Shown: positions 45,697 through 54,816 of the stretch, piece after piece
Layout: the number at the start of each line of letters is the position of its first letter
How positions within the stretch are numbered: the stretch's first letter is position 1
Assembly (NCBI GenBank): GCA_001839685.1
Contig: MLAK01000374.1
Span: 8,134-72,133 of the forward strand
DNA: 64,000 nt
Origin: Tritrichomonas foetus
Lineage: Eukaryota; Parabasalia; Tritrichomonadida; Tritrichomonadidae
Reading direction: 5' to 3'
Position numbers and translations under genes: made by a program
The notes under the pieces: generated by a model
Told to the model about the DNA's origin: nothing
Seen by the model: only the letters and a program-made list of their open reading frames with translations
Databases searched by the model: none

Positions 45697-46362
45697 TTAG
45701 GTTTGTCTTACTTTCATTTTACGGATTTCTACAAATGATCTAAGTCTGTCAACAGTCAATTCGCACGATTCTATTGAAGCAAAAGGCCTGAAAATCTGTT
45801 TTACCATTTTTTCCGGCTTGGCCTTTTGCGTGAGTTGGCCGATTCTGATTTTTTCTGGCGCTTTAACATTCTGTTTGTTTAAGCAAGGCATGCTCATTGT
45901 GCTGGTCATCATGTTGATGCTATTTAAACAATTATTCAAAGGTATTATGTTAACTCGACTATTTATATCATGAATGTTATTCATGTTAATGGTTCGATTA
46001 ATGTTAATTTTCGATGTAGATTTGGGTAAAATAGGTTCTGGAATTTGAGAATTCGTATGAACAGAATCGAATCGAATTTTGGTCATCCCATATTGAGCTA
46101 AAAAGGGATCATTTTGATTAGAGAAATCTGCGTTTCTTAAGTTTCTATTGTCAGTGTAAGGTTTAGGACAACCAGAGCTAATAGAGCACTCGGAGTCATT
46201 CATGCCGGACGAATATTCGAGATTGGAATTGTTGATTGTGGGCATTGAAAAAGGTGATTGGAGACTCATCGTATCATTGAAGGGTAAATCACAGCATCCT
46301 TGGCCAGGAGGATGGTTAGGAGACTGAGAATTCGCAAAAAGGTCTTCGAAGTCGGAAAACAT
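45697..46362 (-). CDS. Ser/Asn/Met-rich protein, unknown, possibly cell-cycle regulated
   Basis: 221 residues from ATG 46362. The N-terminal half is Ser/Pro/Asn-rich and disordered (NDTMSLQSPFSMPTINNSN, SSGMNDSECSISSGCPKPY), the centre is Ile/Asn/Met-rich (ININRTINMNNIHDINSRV), and the C-terminal 60 residues are basic and may fold (APEKIRIGQLTQKAKPEKMV, SCELTVDRLRSFVEIRKMKV). No family recognised. What stands out is the upstream region: two GC-rich GGCGCG motifs in otherwise AT-rich DNA, like E2F sites. Confidence 0.65.
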   Translation of the reverse strand: MFSDFEDLFANSQSPNHPPGQGCCDLPFNDTMSLQSPFSMPTINNSNLEYSSGMNDSECSISSGCPKPYTDNRNLRNADFSNQNDPFLAQYGMTKIRFDSVHTNSQIPEPILPKSTSKININRTINMNNIHDINSRVNIIPLNNCLNSINMMTSTMSMPCLNKQNVKAPEKIRIGQLTQKAKPEKMVKQIFRPFASIESCELTVDRLRSFVEIRKMKVRQT

Positions 46363-46443
46363 GAAAAAGATAGAAAAGATTTTGCTTTCAATATTTCAGT
46401 AGTAAACGGGCAAATTGAATATCCTAATTCAAATACTGGATTA

Positions 46444-46451
46444 TTGGCGCG
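46444..46451. promoter_or_regulatory. E2F-like site TTGGCGCG
   Basis: TTGGCGCG about 82 bp upstream of ATG 46362, close to the E2F consensus TTTSGCGC. Runs of G/C this long are rare in the surrounding spacers. Confidence 0.4.
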
Positions 46452-46502
46452 TGATTTTATATTTCACCATTTATATTGACCTTATATTTACATCAAAAAT
46501 GA

Positions 46503-46513
46503 TTCGGCGCGCC
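46503..46513. promoter_or_regulatory. E2F-like palindromic site GGCGCGCC
   Basis: TTCGGCGCGCC about 141 bp upstream of ATG 46362; contains the 8-bp palindrome GGCGCGCC. Second of a pair with 46444-46451. Confidence 0.4.
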
Positions 46514-46794
46514 TTTCGGATTTCACTTCACCAACTAACTTAGCTTTATTCCAACCCTGGATTTATCTGAAAACATATCTTTGGATTTTATAGTTTCTAT
46601 GAAATATATATTAGTATAAAATTTTCAAATTATGAAGCCGAAGAGCAGGATAAGCTGATCATTATTTGGTGTAACGAAAAAAATTGAATAGAAATAGGTC
46701 AAAATAAAAAGGTCAATTAAAATTTTGGACAGAAATGTTTATGATAAACAAACAAAAAATAAATAAATAACAAAAAAGGAATTCATAAACAAGA

Positions 46795-48510
46795 TCAAGA
46801 ATCCGATGAGCTATCATCGCTTGTATTGCTACTTTCAGACGAATCGCTAGAACTTGAACTCGAGGTTATTTGTGACTTTTGCTGATTTGACGACAATTTA
46901 TTCATAATCGAATGACTGTATTTCGCATTTTCTTGAACCGACGCGATTTTATCTTTTTCAATAAGGTTTAGCCATGCTTCCAAGCTCGTTTTTATGTCAT
47001 TTGGAGGATCGTTGTATATTAGTTCAACGATTGTCCTCGATAAACTCTGTTTCACTAAAGCATTTCCTTCTTTTACACCTTTTTCAATACGTTTTATTGC
47101 ATTTTCTTTCAGCCAATTCCATGAATAAACCTTTGAAAAGTCTACAAGCATTTCACCTACAATACACCTTACCATTAATGATGGGGCCTCAAGTAACGGA
47201 AATGCAAGTGATGACATTTCAAGTGCAAGATCTTTTAAATTCGACATTTGACTATATAATCTTAAAACCGCCACACCCGCAGCTTTCCAAGTTGGCGTGA
47301 CTGATTCCAAAAGTGTGTGAAAACCTTTTCTGAGTGTTTTTATATTAATTTGTTCTTCAGGAACAAGTGGAATAATTCTGTACATCATTTGATAAGTTAT
47401 TGCTTCGATTGGAAGCACTGCTATCAAATTTAATGTTCCAAAAAGTGACGCATGAAATTTAGCACTAGGATGATGTTTCAAAAGTGATGCCCATAAATCA
47501 ATTGTAGCAGTTCTTATATCCTCTTGTGGTGATTTCATCCCTTGTTCAATAATTTTCGGAATTATGTCCAAACTGCTAGTTGGGAAAAAATGAACTGTTT
47601 CGGTCAAAACTTTCAGAGCTAGGGAATGAATCTGATTCACACTATCTTGTGTTAATTTGAGAAGTGGTGCTGCAAAAACAACACGGTCTGGTGCTGATTC
47701 TATTGCTTCTTTCAAGTGATGTGTAACTGCAAATCTGACATACCAGGATTCATCGTCTGAATTTTTTAAAAATTTAGTGATGAATTCGTGATCTGAAAAA
47801 AAGAGATTCCCTAATGAACATGCCGTTGATATAGCAGCTGTTCGAACTTTAAAATCAGAGTCGTGAAACTTTGGTATGATCAATTCACGGATTAACTCGT
47901 TAGGTTGATCAGAAACCGTTATAATTTCTGATAATGATTTCAATACACAAACCCTAATATATGATGACTCATTATCTGATAATTTCCGAATTCGTGATGT
48001 GATTTTATCATGCCAGTTTTTGTTGGCAAGGGGAATGAAATAAGACTGTACACGAATTGCAAGGCCTTGCGAATCTGTATTTGAAGGAATAAATAGCTGA
48101 TCCAAAGACGGCAAGATGAAAGTTTGTATGGATTCGATATCGAAAACATCTGCGATCGTTTTACAGACTTCCATCATTTGCTTTTCTATAAACATGGCGC
48201 TCTGTCGAATTATATCGTTCATCGGGAAAAGTAAATCGAAAAAAATGAATGCTGGTAAATGAGGCGGCATAAAAAGTGGAAGCATTGAAGTGAAAAGTGT
48301 AGCATTGGTTCGATCTCCGAAGTTGATCCAGTTTTTTATAAAAGGAATCAGCTCAGTTCGAACCGTTTCGGCTTCCATCGATTGTAGAAATAAGGGAATC
48401 GCTTCGATAAAATTTGTTTGGGCTGAATCTTTTTGCTTTATCACATTCATGATAAGCTGGGGCATGTCCTCCTTCTTGAAAAACATCGCGGAACTTAGAT
48501 GGGAGGACAT
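46795..48510 (-). CDS. PP2A scaffold subunit A (PR65-like HEAT protein)
   Basis: 571 residues from ATG 48510; the frame extends ten codons further only through TTG, and TCATT lies 4 nt before this ATG. It consists of about fifteen HEAT repeats of some 39 residues with the PR65 signature of paired helices and a D-x-V-R turn: DESWYVRFAVTHHLKEAIES, DFKVRTAAISTACSLG, DNESSYIRVCVLKSLSEII, SPQEDIRTATIDLWASLL. PR65 holds the catalytic and regulatory subunits of protein phosphatase 2A. The final 30 residues are an extra Ser/Asp tail (SSSSSSDSSESSNTSDDSSS) not present in animal PR65, a likely CK2 target. Confidence 0.88.
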   Translation of the reverse strand: MSSHLSSAMFFKKEDMPQLIMNVIKQKDSAQTNFIEAIPLFLQSMEAETVRTELIPFIKNWINFGDRTNATLFTSMLPLFMPPHLPAFIFFDLLFPMNDIIRQSAMFIEKQMMEVCKTIADVFDIESIQTFILPSLDQLFIPSNTDSQGLAIRVQSYFIPLANKNWHDKITSRIRKLSDNESSYIRVCVLKSLSEIITVSDQPNELIRELIIPKFHDSDFKVRTAAISTACSLGNLFFSDHEFITKFLKNSDDESWYVRFAVTHHLKEAIESAPDRVVFAAPLLKLTQDSVNQIHSLALKVLTETVHFFPTSSLDIIPKIIEQGMKSPQEDIRTATIDLWASLLKHHPSAKFHASLFGTLNLIAVLPIEAITYQMMYRIIPLVPEEQINIKTLRKGFHTLLESVTPTWKAAGVAVLRLYSQMSNLKDLALEMSSLAFPLLEAPSLMVRCIVGEMLVDFSKVYSWNWLKENAIKRIEKGVKEGNALVKQSLSRTIVELIYNDPPNDIKTSLEAWLNLIEKDKIASVQENAKYSHSIMNKLSSNQQKSQITSSSSSSDSSESSNTSDDSSSDS

Positions 48511-48939
48511 TTGAAATGATTTTAATACCTTTTTATTCAATAATTAATGAAAAGAATTTTATTAGATTCAAAAAGTTAAAGCAGAAGGTTTTTGAAATAT
48601 CTCAAATTACTCTATCGGTAAGTTCTTTGAATTCATTTCAATTAATTTCACCCGAATTCGGGTGAATCTGCAAATTTTCCATCAAGAATAATAGCTATGA
48701 AAAAGTTGAAACAAAAAAAGTTATTCAAAATTTGAAAAAATCAAATTTTCACAGAAGTATTTACTATTATAACAATATCGATAATACACGTCGATAGAAG
48801 AAGTAACTTTCTTACTTATATTAATATGAAAATAAATAAATTATCGACATAAATGAATTATATTATTTCATAAACCATTTTGAATGGCTTATCTTGATAT
48901 GAATCATTGTAATCTAATTGTTTCATTAAATTACATATA
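48511..48939. other. Intergenic with perfect palindrome
   Basis: 430 nt upstream of PP2A A. It contains AAAAAGTTAAAGC near 48572, a motif shared with the CK2 alpha and PCI-like upstream regions, and the 20-bp palindrome at 48647-48666. Confidence 0.6.
48647..48666. promoter_or_regulatory. Perfect 20-bp palindrome TTCACCCGAATTCGGGTGAA
   Basis: Two 10-bp arms without spacer and with CCCG/CGGG cores, unusual for this AT-rich spacer, 137 bp upstream of ATG 48510. Candidate dimeric protein-binding site; function not shown. Confidence 0.4.
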
Positions 48940-51669
48940 TTATTTCTCTAATTCTATTTTTTCGAAATTATAAAAAAGGGAAAGAGTTGTAAGTGCCATT
49001 TGTTTGATACATCCCCAATACACAGCACTTTTCTCATCACCATGAACAGCAATATCGTAATTAAAAATGGAAAAGTTCTTATCAATCTTCATTGCAAAAA
49101 GTCGACCATTTTTCATTGTTATTTGTTTTGCAAGAAGTCGATGATTTTGGCAACAAATTGAATGATAATATATATCAGCTATTTGATTGAGAGGAAGAAT
49201 TGGCAAGTTTTCTATACTTGGTAGAAATCCAGGCGATGGTTCATTCCATTCAATTTTGGTCAAATTATCATGATCAAATGTTAATAAATTAGGCATGAAT
49301 TGAGGATTTTCATGAATTGCAGCTTTAAAAGCATTTGCATTCATTGCAAATGGTTGTTTCCGTGACATAAAATAAGCTATCATTGATTTAAGTGGGAAAT
49401 CAATTCCATGTAATAATGGTTTTATTAACAATATTGGACAATCATCAGGTACTGTCATTTTATCTTGATCAGGAAAAATAACACGAATATTTCGAATTCC
49501 AACAAAATCAAACGATCTTTTAAGTAAATTCACAAAGTTTTGATTTGTATCAGACATTACAAAAACAGCAACAGTTGTAATGGAATGATACACAAATCTG
49601 GGTATGCTGATAGTTAACCATTTATTAAAATCGAAAGTAACTTTATTTTTACTGATCAATTTCGAAAATGAATCAACTTTTGGATCAAATTGAAATTGAA
49701 CTGGTTCAAAAAATGAAGAAACTGTTCGAAATGACAACTGTGGAACATTAATTAGCAATGGTTCATAATTTTGTGATAATGTTGCATAAAACAGAACTTT
49801 ATCTTCATTCATAGAATTGACTGGTGCACCTTGACTAAAGAAAGAATTAAATGGAATCAATTTACTTAATGAAATAATGTCTGAGATTGGTAAACTGCCG
49901 AAAATGCTCCTTCCAACATTCAAAATTTCATTTATGATACTATCACTAAGAGAATTTGCATTTTCACGATTTTCACTTTGAATAGCATCATTTTCACTCT
50001 GAATGGATTTGCTGTGTGATTCGATTTGATTAATTAAGTTGAGTGTGGTTGAAAATGTTTCTTTATAGATTGGGAGTAAAATTGAGTGATTGAAATTCTC
50101 AATTTGGAAATTCTTTATGATTGAAATGAATAAAATTTGTTCGTTTTTGAACATTTTTGTTCTTTCATGTAAAGAATCTAGTGTTTTTTTATGAATAGAT
50201 AAAATTTTATTTTTTTCGAGTAAAAATTGAAATAATTCTTCAAAATTGCTTGTAAAAAGTTTCTCTCGAATAATTAAAGTTAATTCTTTTTGATTTTTTT
50301 TAAACAATAAATCAAAAATGCGAAAAATCATGTAAGGATAACGAATGGTCCATTCGTTCACATTTTCTAATAAAGAATTAAATTGTGTTAAATTCTCATG
50401 GTCAAAATCCTGGTATTTTTTTAACCATTTATAACAAATTTCTATAAAAACAGCATCATCAATGTGAAAAGTATTAAAAAGTTGGTTCCAATTTAATGTT
50501 AAAATCAATTTTTGATTATTTTTGATTAAAAATGAAGAAATTCCTCGTTCTTTTAATTCATTTGAGAGTTGATTAAAAATGTTGTCATAAATTTCTTCAT
50601 CATCTTTAGTGAGTGGATGAGCAGAAAGAGGAAGTAAATCAATAATTTGTTCAGTTTGTAAGTTTTTTGGATCAAAAGAATTCAGTGAAATTACAGAATG
50701 GAATAATTTTGAACAAATTTGAGGATTTGTTTTCGATAGTGATCGAACATAAGGAACAACAAGTGAAATAATCTTTGGACTTATTATTTTATTAGTACGA
50801 TTTTCAAAAACCCATAAAATTTGATCTTCAGAAAGCGGCAAAGATGAATCAAAATCAAATTCATTAATTACTGGTAAAAATACTTTTTTTCCATTCACTG
50901 AAGGGAAAAACTGAGAAAATATCCATATTGTATAGGCAAAATTCGAATTTAAAACTGGTAAATTTTGAATAAGTTGTTGAACCTCAGAAAAATGGTCTCT
51001 AGATTTCGAAAATTCTTCAAAGACTGAAAGAAGCCAATTGCAAACAAATTTATGATGTTTTTTCTTTTGAAGAGTGATAATTACTTCTGCAAAGTGAAGT
51101 GATTTTAAATAAAAATCAATTGGAGGTTCAGCTTCTAAAATTAGTGAAAGCTGGCAATTCATTTCTGAAAAAGAAATTAATTTATATTCATAAGATTGTA
51201 AAAATATTTGTGCAATATTTTGTTGATTCATTGAATAAAGTGAAATTTCAAGATATTTTGATAAATTTGAAAAATTCAACTTTCGTGATAAATAATATAA
51301 AGGAACAAAAATTTCTATTGAAATTTTATATGTCAAAGTTGGAGAATTAATTTTTTTGATATCTCCAATTCGATATGGCACTAAATAGTTTTCAAGTGCA
51401 AGAATAGCATCTCTCCATCTGTAATCACCTTTTAATAAATCGAATTTGATATTTAAGTCGGGATTTTTAATCTTCGTTTCGGATATGTATTTAAGCGTCG
51501 GAACATGAATAACGGAAATGCAAGATCCTTGGTAATAAAATAATATGCTGACTGGCTCTGAGTATTTTTCGAGTGGTGGATTAGATTTATTAAAAATAAC
51601 TACATCATTCATAAAAGACGATAAGTTTTTACATTTTGAGTGATTCCAATTATACTCTGAATTTACCAT
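48940..51669 (-). CDS. Large unrecognised protein (909 aa)
   Basis: 909 residues from ATG 51669. No signal peptide or membrane segment. Residues 15-110 have a strand/helix order like a small adaptor domain (SFMNDVVIFNKSN, PVSILFYYQGSCISVIHVP, YRWRDAILALENYLVPY). Residues 120-560 are all-helical. Residues about 640-900 form an alpha/beta region (TTVAVFVMSDTN, IRNIRVIFPDQDK, DDCPILLIKPLLHGIDFPLK) with no catalytic motif that I can identify. The layout, N-terminal adaptor then helices then a Rossmann-like domain, resembles large unnamed trichomonad families, but I cannot name it. Confidence 0.8.
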   Translation of the reverse strand: MVNSEYNWNHSKCKNLSSFMNDVVIFNKSNPPLEKYSEPVSILFYYQGSCISVIHVPTLKYISETKIKNPDLNIKFDLLKGDYRWRDAILALENYLVPYRIGDIKKINSPTLTYKISIEIFVPLYYLSRKLNFSNLSKYLEISLYSMNQQNIAQIFLQSYEYKLISFSEMNCQLSLILEAEPPIDFYLKSLHFAEVIITLQKKKHHKFVCNWLLSVFEEFSKSRDHFSEVQQLIQNLPVLNSNFAYTIWIFSQFFPSVNGKKVFLPVINEFDFDSSLPLSEDQILWVFENRTNKIISPKIISLVVPYVRSLSKTNPQICSKLFHSVISLNSFDPKNLQTEQIIDLLPLSAHPLTKDDEEIYDNIFNQLSNELKERGISSFLIKNNQKLILTLNWNQLFNTFHIDDAVFIEICYKWLKKYQDFDHENLTQFNSLLENVNEWTIRYPYMIFRIFDLLFKKNQKELTLIIREKLFTSNFEELFQFLLEKNKILSIHKKTLDSLHERTKMFKNEQILFISIIKNFQIENFNHSILLPIYKETFSTTLNLINQIESHSKSIQSENDAIQSENRENANSLSDSIINEILNVGRSIFGSLPISDIISLSKLIPFNSFFSQGAPVNSMNEDKVLFYATLSQNYEPLLINVPQLSFRTVSSFFEPVQFQFDPKVDSFSKLISKNKVTFDFNKWLTISIPRFVYHSITTVAVFVMSDTNQNFVNLLKRSFDFVGIRNIRVIFPDQDKMTVPDDCPILLIKPLLHGIDFPLKSMIAYFMSRKQPFAMNANAFKAAIHENPQFMPNLLTFDHDNLTKIEWNEPSPGFLPSIENLPILPLNQIADIYYHSICCQNHRLLAKQITMKNGRLFAMKIDKNFSIFNYDIAVHGDEKSAVYWGCIKQMALTTLSLFYNFEKIELEK

Positions 51670-51912
51670 TTCTACTTTTTCTGTAGTTATTTGGTCTAGT
51701 TGATGATATAAAGACCATATAAATACATAAAAAGTTGATAAAGAAAATTAGCCTAAATTTAACCTTAATAATTCCATCAAAAATATAGGTAAATAATTTA
51801 AAAACAAAAAGTTATAACTTTTTCTGAAAAAGTTATTCATGAATTTTTTCATTCAAATATTTGAAAATTTTCTACAAGTGAGTGATTAAAAGTCGCATCC
51901 ACTAATTTCCAA

Positions 51913-53091
51913 ATGACGGCTTACTCCTATATTCCCCTAATTACCACGCGATCATCATCATTCAGCGATACAGATCTCCAAGCGTTAGAAGATTGGAGCG
52001 AAGAAGAAAGAAAAAATGTTTGTTTAACAATTTGGGTTGATTCGATGATTTTAAGAATCGCCATTTGTCCAGCGAAAAACGCAAAGAAAGCAATTTATTT
52101 ACCGGAAACGACAGTAAACAAAGTTCAAGATGTTCACGAAAGCTACGAAGGCTTACATAATGCATTTGCCCGATATCATTGTCAAGTTGTATTTTCGACT
52201 ATGAGCTTTGCCGGACCAGTTTCTCAGGACCATGTCGTCATTACCAACTGGTCGTGTGAGGCCAGCGATCGCGTTATTCATTTCGCATCCTTACCTTTCG
52301 ATCTCTTCCCGCTCGACCGAAGAATGTTCATGAATGACCTCGAGGCAGCTTCCTACGGACTTTTGGCGAAATATCTGAACAATACAATATCGGAGATATT
52401 TGTACCACTCTGGAATTGCGACGCTGTTGGAAAACCTATTGTCCTTGATGGAAGCTCGGCAGTTGTATGGATCGGAGACGGCTTTGGCGTATCCTACATC
52501 TGCAGAAATGAATCATCAGAGCACAATTGTGTTGTTTCTTCTGAAAGTGGCCATGGGCAATGTTTTATATGTGCACCAACTGATCCTTTATATGAACTGG
52601 AGTATAGCCTCATTAAATTTGTGTCGCATAAGATTTATGCAGGCTCACACCAACCAGAATGGGAAGATTTGAATTCTCTTCGTGGATGCGAAATTATTTA
52701 CCGCTTTTTGAAGCAGAAACAAGGCATAAAATTACCTGAATGGCCAAAATATGACAGAATTCGATCTTTAGCAATCAATAATGAAGATCCTGATGCTGAA
52801 CTCGCATTTAGAATTCATTATCGCTTCATTTTGCGCTCTGTTCAATCATGCGCTCTTGGAATCCAATGTCAGCGAATGTTTATTATTTCTGAATATCATG
52901 TCAAAAATATGGAACTCATTTACCGCTTTGCAGATGATATGAAAGACACTTTTGAAGACCATCCACGCGCAGACTGGTTCAGGAAGATAACTGTGTATTC
53001 ACAGTGTAAGTCTTCGCAGTTTGCATTGTCTGGAGGACTCTTCTTGTCGCGTATTTATGCTGTTGCTCACCAAAACGAAATATCTTTTTAA
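51913..53091 (+). CDS. Bacterial-type glucokinase-like protein (Glk family)
   Basis: 392 residues. It belongs to the Glk (not hexokinase) family: FAGPVSQDHVVITNWSC at 99-115 matches the GPV…TN.W sugar-binding stretch, RMFMNDLEAASYGL at 137-150 has the catalytic-type Asp D142, IGDGFGVSYI near 187-196 resembles the phosphate/adenosine region, and SSESGHGQ (E210, H213) matches the EGGH motif. Glk phosphorylates glucose with ATP in the cytosol, and trichomonads are known to use enzymes of this type. The N-terminal DxGGT phosphate motif is not recognisable (VCLTIWVDSMILRIAI in its place), so activity is uncertain and this may be a divergent paralogue. Confidence 0.87.
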   Translation: MTAYSYIPLITTRSSSFSDTDLQALEDWSEEERKNVCLTIWVDSMILRIAICPAKNAKKAIYLPETTVNKVQDVHESYEGLHNAFARYHCQVVFSTMSFAGPVSQDHVVITNWSCEASDRVIHFASLPFDLFPLDRRMFMNDLEAASYGLLAKYLNNTISEIFVPLWNCDAVGKPIVLDGSSAVVWIGDGFGVSYICRNESSEHNCVVSSESGHGQCFICAPTDPLYELEYSLIKFVSHKIYAGSHQPEWEDLNSLRGCEIIYRFLKQKQGIKLPEWPKYDRIRSLAINNEDPDAELAFRIHYRFILRSVQSCALGIQCQRMFIISEYHVKNMELIYRFADDMKDTFEDHPRADWFRKITVYSQCKSSQFALSGGLFLSRIYAVAHQNEISF

Positions 53092-53139
53092 ACATCGTAC
53101 GATTTCATCTAACTGTTTAATTCATTCTTTATTTATTTT

Positions 53140-53360
53140 TATATATCTTTGTTGTATATATATCTTTGTTGTATATATATCTTTGTTGTATATATATCTT
53201 TGTTGTATATATCTTTGTTTTATATATCTTTGTTTTATATATCTTTGTTTTATATATCTTTGTTGTATATATCTTTGTTTTATATATATCTTTGTTTTAT
53301 ATATCTTTGTTTTATATATATCTTTGTTTTAGATATCTTTGTTTTAGATATCTTTGTTTT
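53140..53360. repeat. Tandem repeat of TATATATCTTTGTT(G/T)
   Basis: About 13 copies of a 15-17 nt unit: first three or four 17-nt units (TATATATATCTTTGTTG), then 15-nt units (TATATATCTTTGTTT), ending with a GATATC variant. Frames through it are open in all three plus frames because the unit has no stop codon; they are not genes. Confidence 0.92.
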
Positions 53361-53681
53361 GCGATGAAGATAGAAGAATCCAACCAGGAATTAATGAAAT
53401 TCTCTGCATCATATAAAAGTAAAGAAAGATTCCTGATTAAGCTATATATGTGATAAATCAATTCACATAACTCATCTTATGTTGATGAATCTTCTATCTA
53501 TTTGACTATTTATACATGATTTTCTCTTTTTATGAGAGGGAAATTAACAGATATTCCAAACTACAATCTAGAGAAGGAGAATTATTCACAATGAAGCAAT
53601 ATTCAATCGTTTAAAATCTCAAATGTTAATTGTTCAGAAAGATGATGCAATAATATTTCATATAACATTTCAGGAACAAAT

Positions 53682-53686
53682 TCACT
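53682..53686 (+). promoter_or_regulatory. Initiator TCACT of the glucosidase II beta gene
   Basis: TCACT 5 nt before ATG 53692. It supports 53692 as the start, so that the protein begins with its signal peptide, over the in-frame ATG at 53623. Confidence 0.6.
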
Positions 53687-53691
53687 CCAAA

Positions 53692-54816
53692 ATGATCGTT
53701 CTCTTTATTCTATCTATTATCACAGATCCCCCAGTTGGAGCCCATCCAAGTACCTGGGAGAAATACAAAGCCAACATCGATGTTGACCATCAAACTTTTC
53801 GCTGTTTTGATGGAAGCAAAATAATTCCATTAAATCACCTCAATAACGATTATGTCGACTGCCCAGATGGATCTGACGAACCAGGCACATCTGCTTATCC
53901 TAACGGTACGTTTTATTGTCACAACGATGGAGTCGATCCAATGGAAATTCCTAAATGGAGCGTTGGTGATGGAATTTGCGATTGCTGCGATGGCTCAGAC
54001 GAATTCTCTCGATTATCACATTCAAAATGTTCAAACACTTGCCACGTTTTCATCAAAGAAAAGGAATCTCTCAAAAAGTTGATCAAATCCAAATATCTTG
54101 AAGGCGCAAAAAATAAAAATCAAATGCAAGAAAAAGGAATCTCCCTTTTAAAGAAAATCGATGAAACAACCAAATTTTACAAAAGGCCCATCAACTTTCT
54201 CAATAAAATGGTCAATTTCTTCTCAAATTTCACCAAAACTCAAACAAAAGTGTCAAGCAGTACAGAAAATCCAACGGTTTGGAAAGAAAAAATCACAAAA
54301 ATTTGGAAATTCACTTTTCATCCAAAAACTGATGGTGAGGAGTTCATTTCAACTTTTTCTAATTCTTTCGTTATTGATTTAAATTCACTTATTCGAAAAC
54401 TAAATAAAAAAGTTGGAAAAACTGCTAAAATGGTAAATGTGACAGATTTGGTTCCTCCTGAGCTTCTATCATTATATGGTCAAAAATTCGAAAATGGGGA
54501 ATACACTCTCAAATTTTTAAAAAAGGTTAAACAACCGCATAATATTGTAGGATTCTTTAAAAACATGTCTGGATCAACACTCTACTTCGATGGAGGTGAT
54601 CACTGCTGGAAAACTGAGGCGCCCCGAAATTTTGAGCTGAGTTTGGTATGCGGTTCAGAAAATCGCCTTGTTTCGGCTGAAGAACCTTCTGTATGTGTGT
54701 ATAAAGGGATTTTTGAGACGCCTTTCGCTTGTTCAACTGACGATGTCGAAAATGTTGAAAAGATGAATTTGAATGAACTTAGATTGACTGCGAAAATGTT
54801 GAAAATTGAATATTAA
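53692..54816 (+). CDS. Glucosidase II beta subunit (PRKCSH-like)
   Basis: 374 residues from ATG 53692; from there the N-terminus is a signal peptide (MIVLFILSII). Residues 33-112 form the glucosidase II beta N-terminal domain with paired LDL-receptor-A-like motifs: CFDGSKIIPLNHLNNDYVDC-PDGSDEPG and VGDGICDCCDGSDE, whose acidic residues bind calcium. A coiled linker follows (120-250), and the C-terminal region (about 280-360) is an MRH domain (FENGEYTLKFLK, YFDGGDHCWKTEAPR, LVCGSEN, CVYKGIFETPFAC) that binds mannose on N-glycans. The subunit holds the catalytic alpha subunit in the ER for glucose trimming. There is no KDEL/HDEL-type ending (the chain ends KMLKIEY), so ER retention must use another means. 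Confidence 0.9.
   Translation: MIVLFILSIITDPPVGAHPSTWEKYKANIDVDHQTFRCFDGSKIIPLNHLNNDYVDCPDGSDEPGTSAYPNGTFYCHNDGVDPMEIPKWSVGDGICDCCDGSDEFSRLSHSKCSNTCHVFIKEKESLKKLIKSKYLEGAKNKNQMQEKGISLLKKIDETTKFYKRPINFLNKMVNFFSNFTKTQTKVSSSTENPTVWKEKITKIWKFTFHPKTDGEEFISTFSNSFVIDLNSLIRKLNKKVGKTAKMVNVTDLVPPELLSLYGQKFENGEYTLKFLKKVKQPHNIVGFFKNMSGSTLYFDGGDHCWKTEAPRNFELSLVCGSENRLVSAEEPSVCVYKGIFETPFACSTDDVENVEKMNLNELRLTAKMLKIEY

Larger units (their letters stand above)
46363..46794. other. Intergenic with GC-rich motifs
   Basis: 430 nt upstream of the Ser/Asn-rich gene and downstream of PP2A A. It holds the two GGCGCG motifs listed separately; the remainder is AT-rich. Confidence 0.6.
53092..53691. other. Intergenic with TATATCTTTGTT satellite
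   Basis: 600 nt: the tandem repeat at 53140-53360, then AT-rich spacer, then the initiator TCACT at 53682. Confidence 0.65.

Noticed and set aside
53021..53453. Three overlapping plus-strand frames of 72-103 codons
   Set aside because: They are translations of the TATATATCTTTGTT tandem repeat (LYIYLC/FIYLC patterns), open only because the unit lacks stops.
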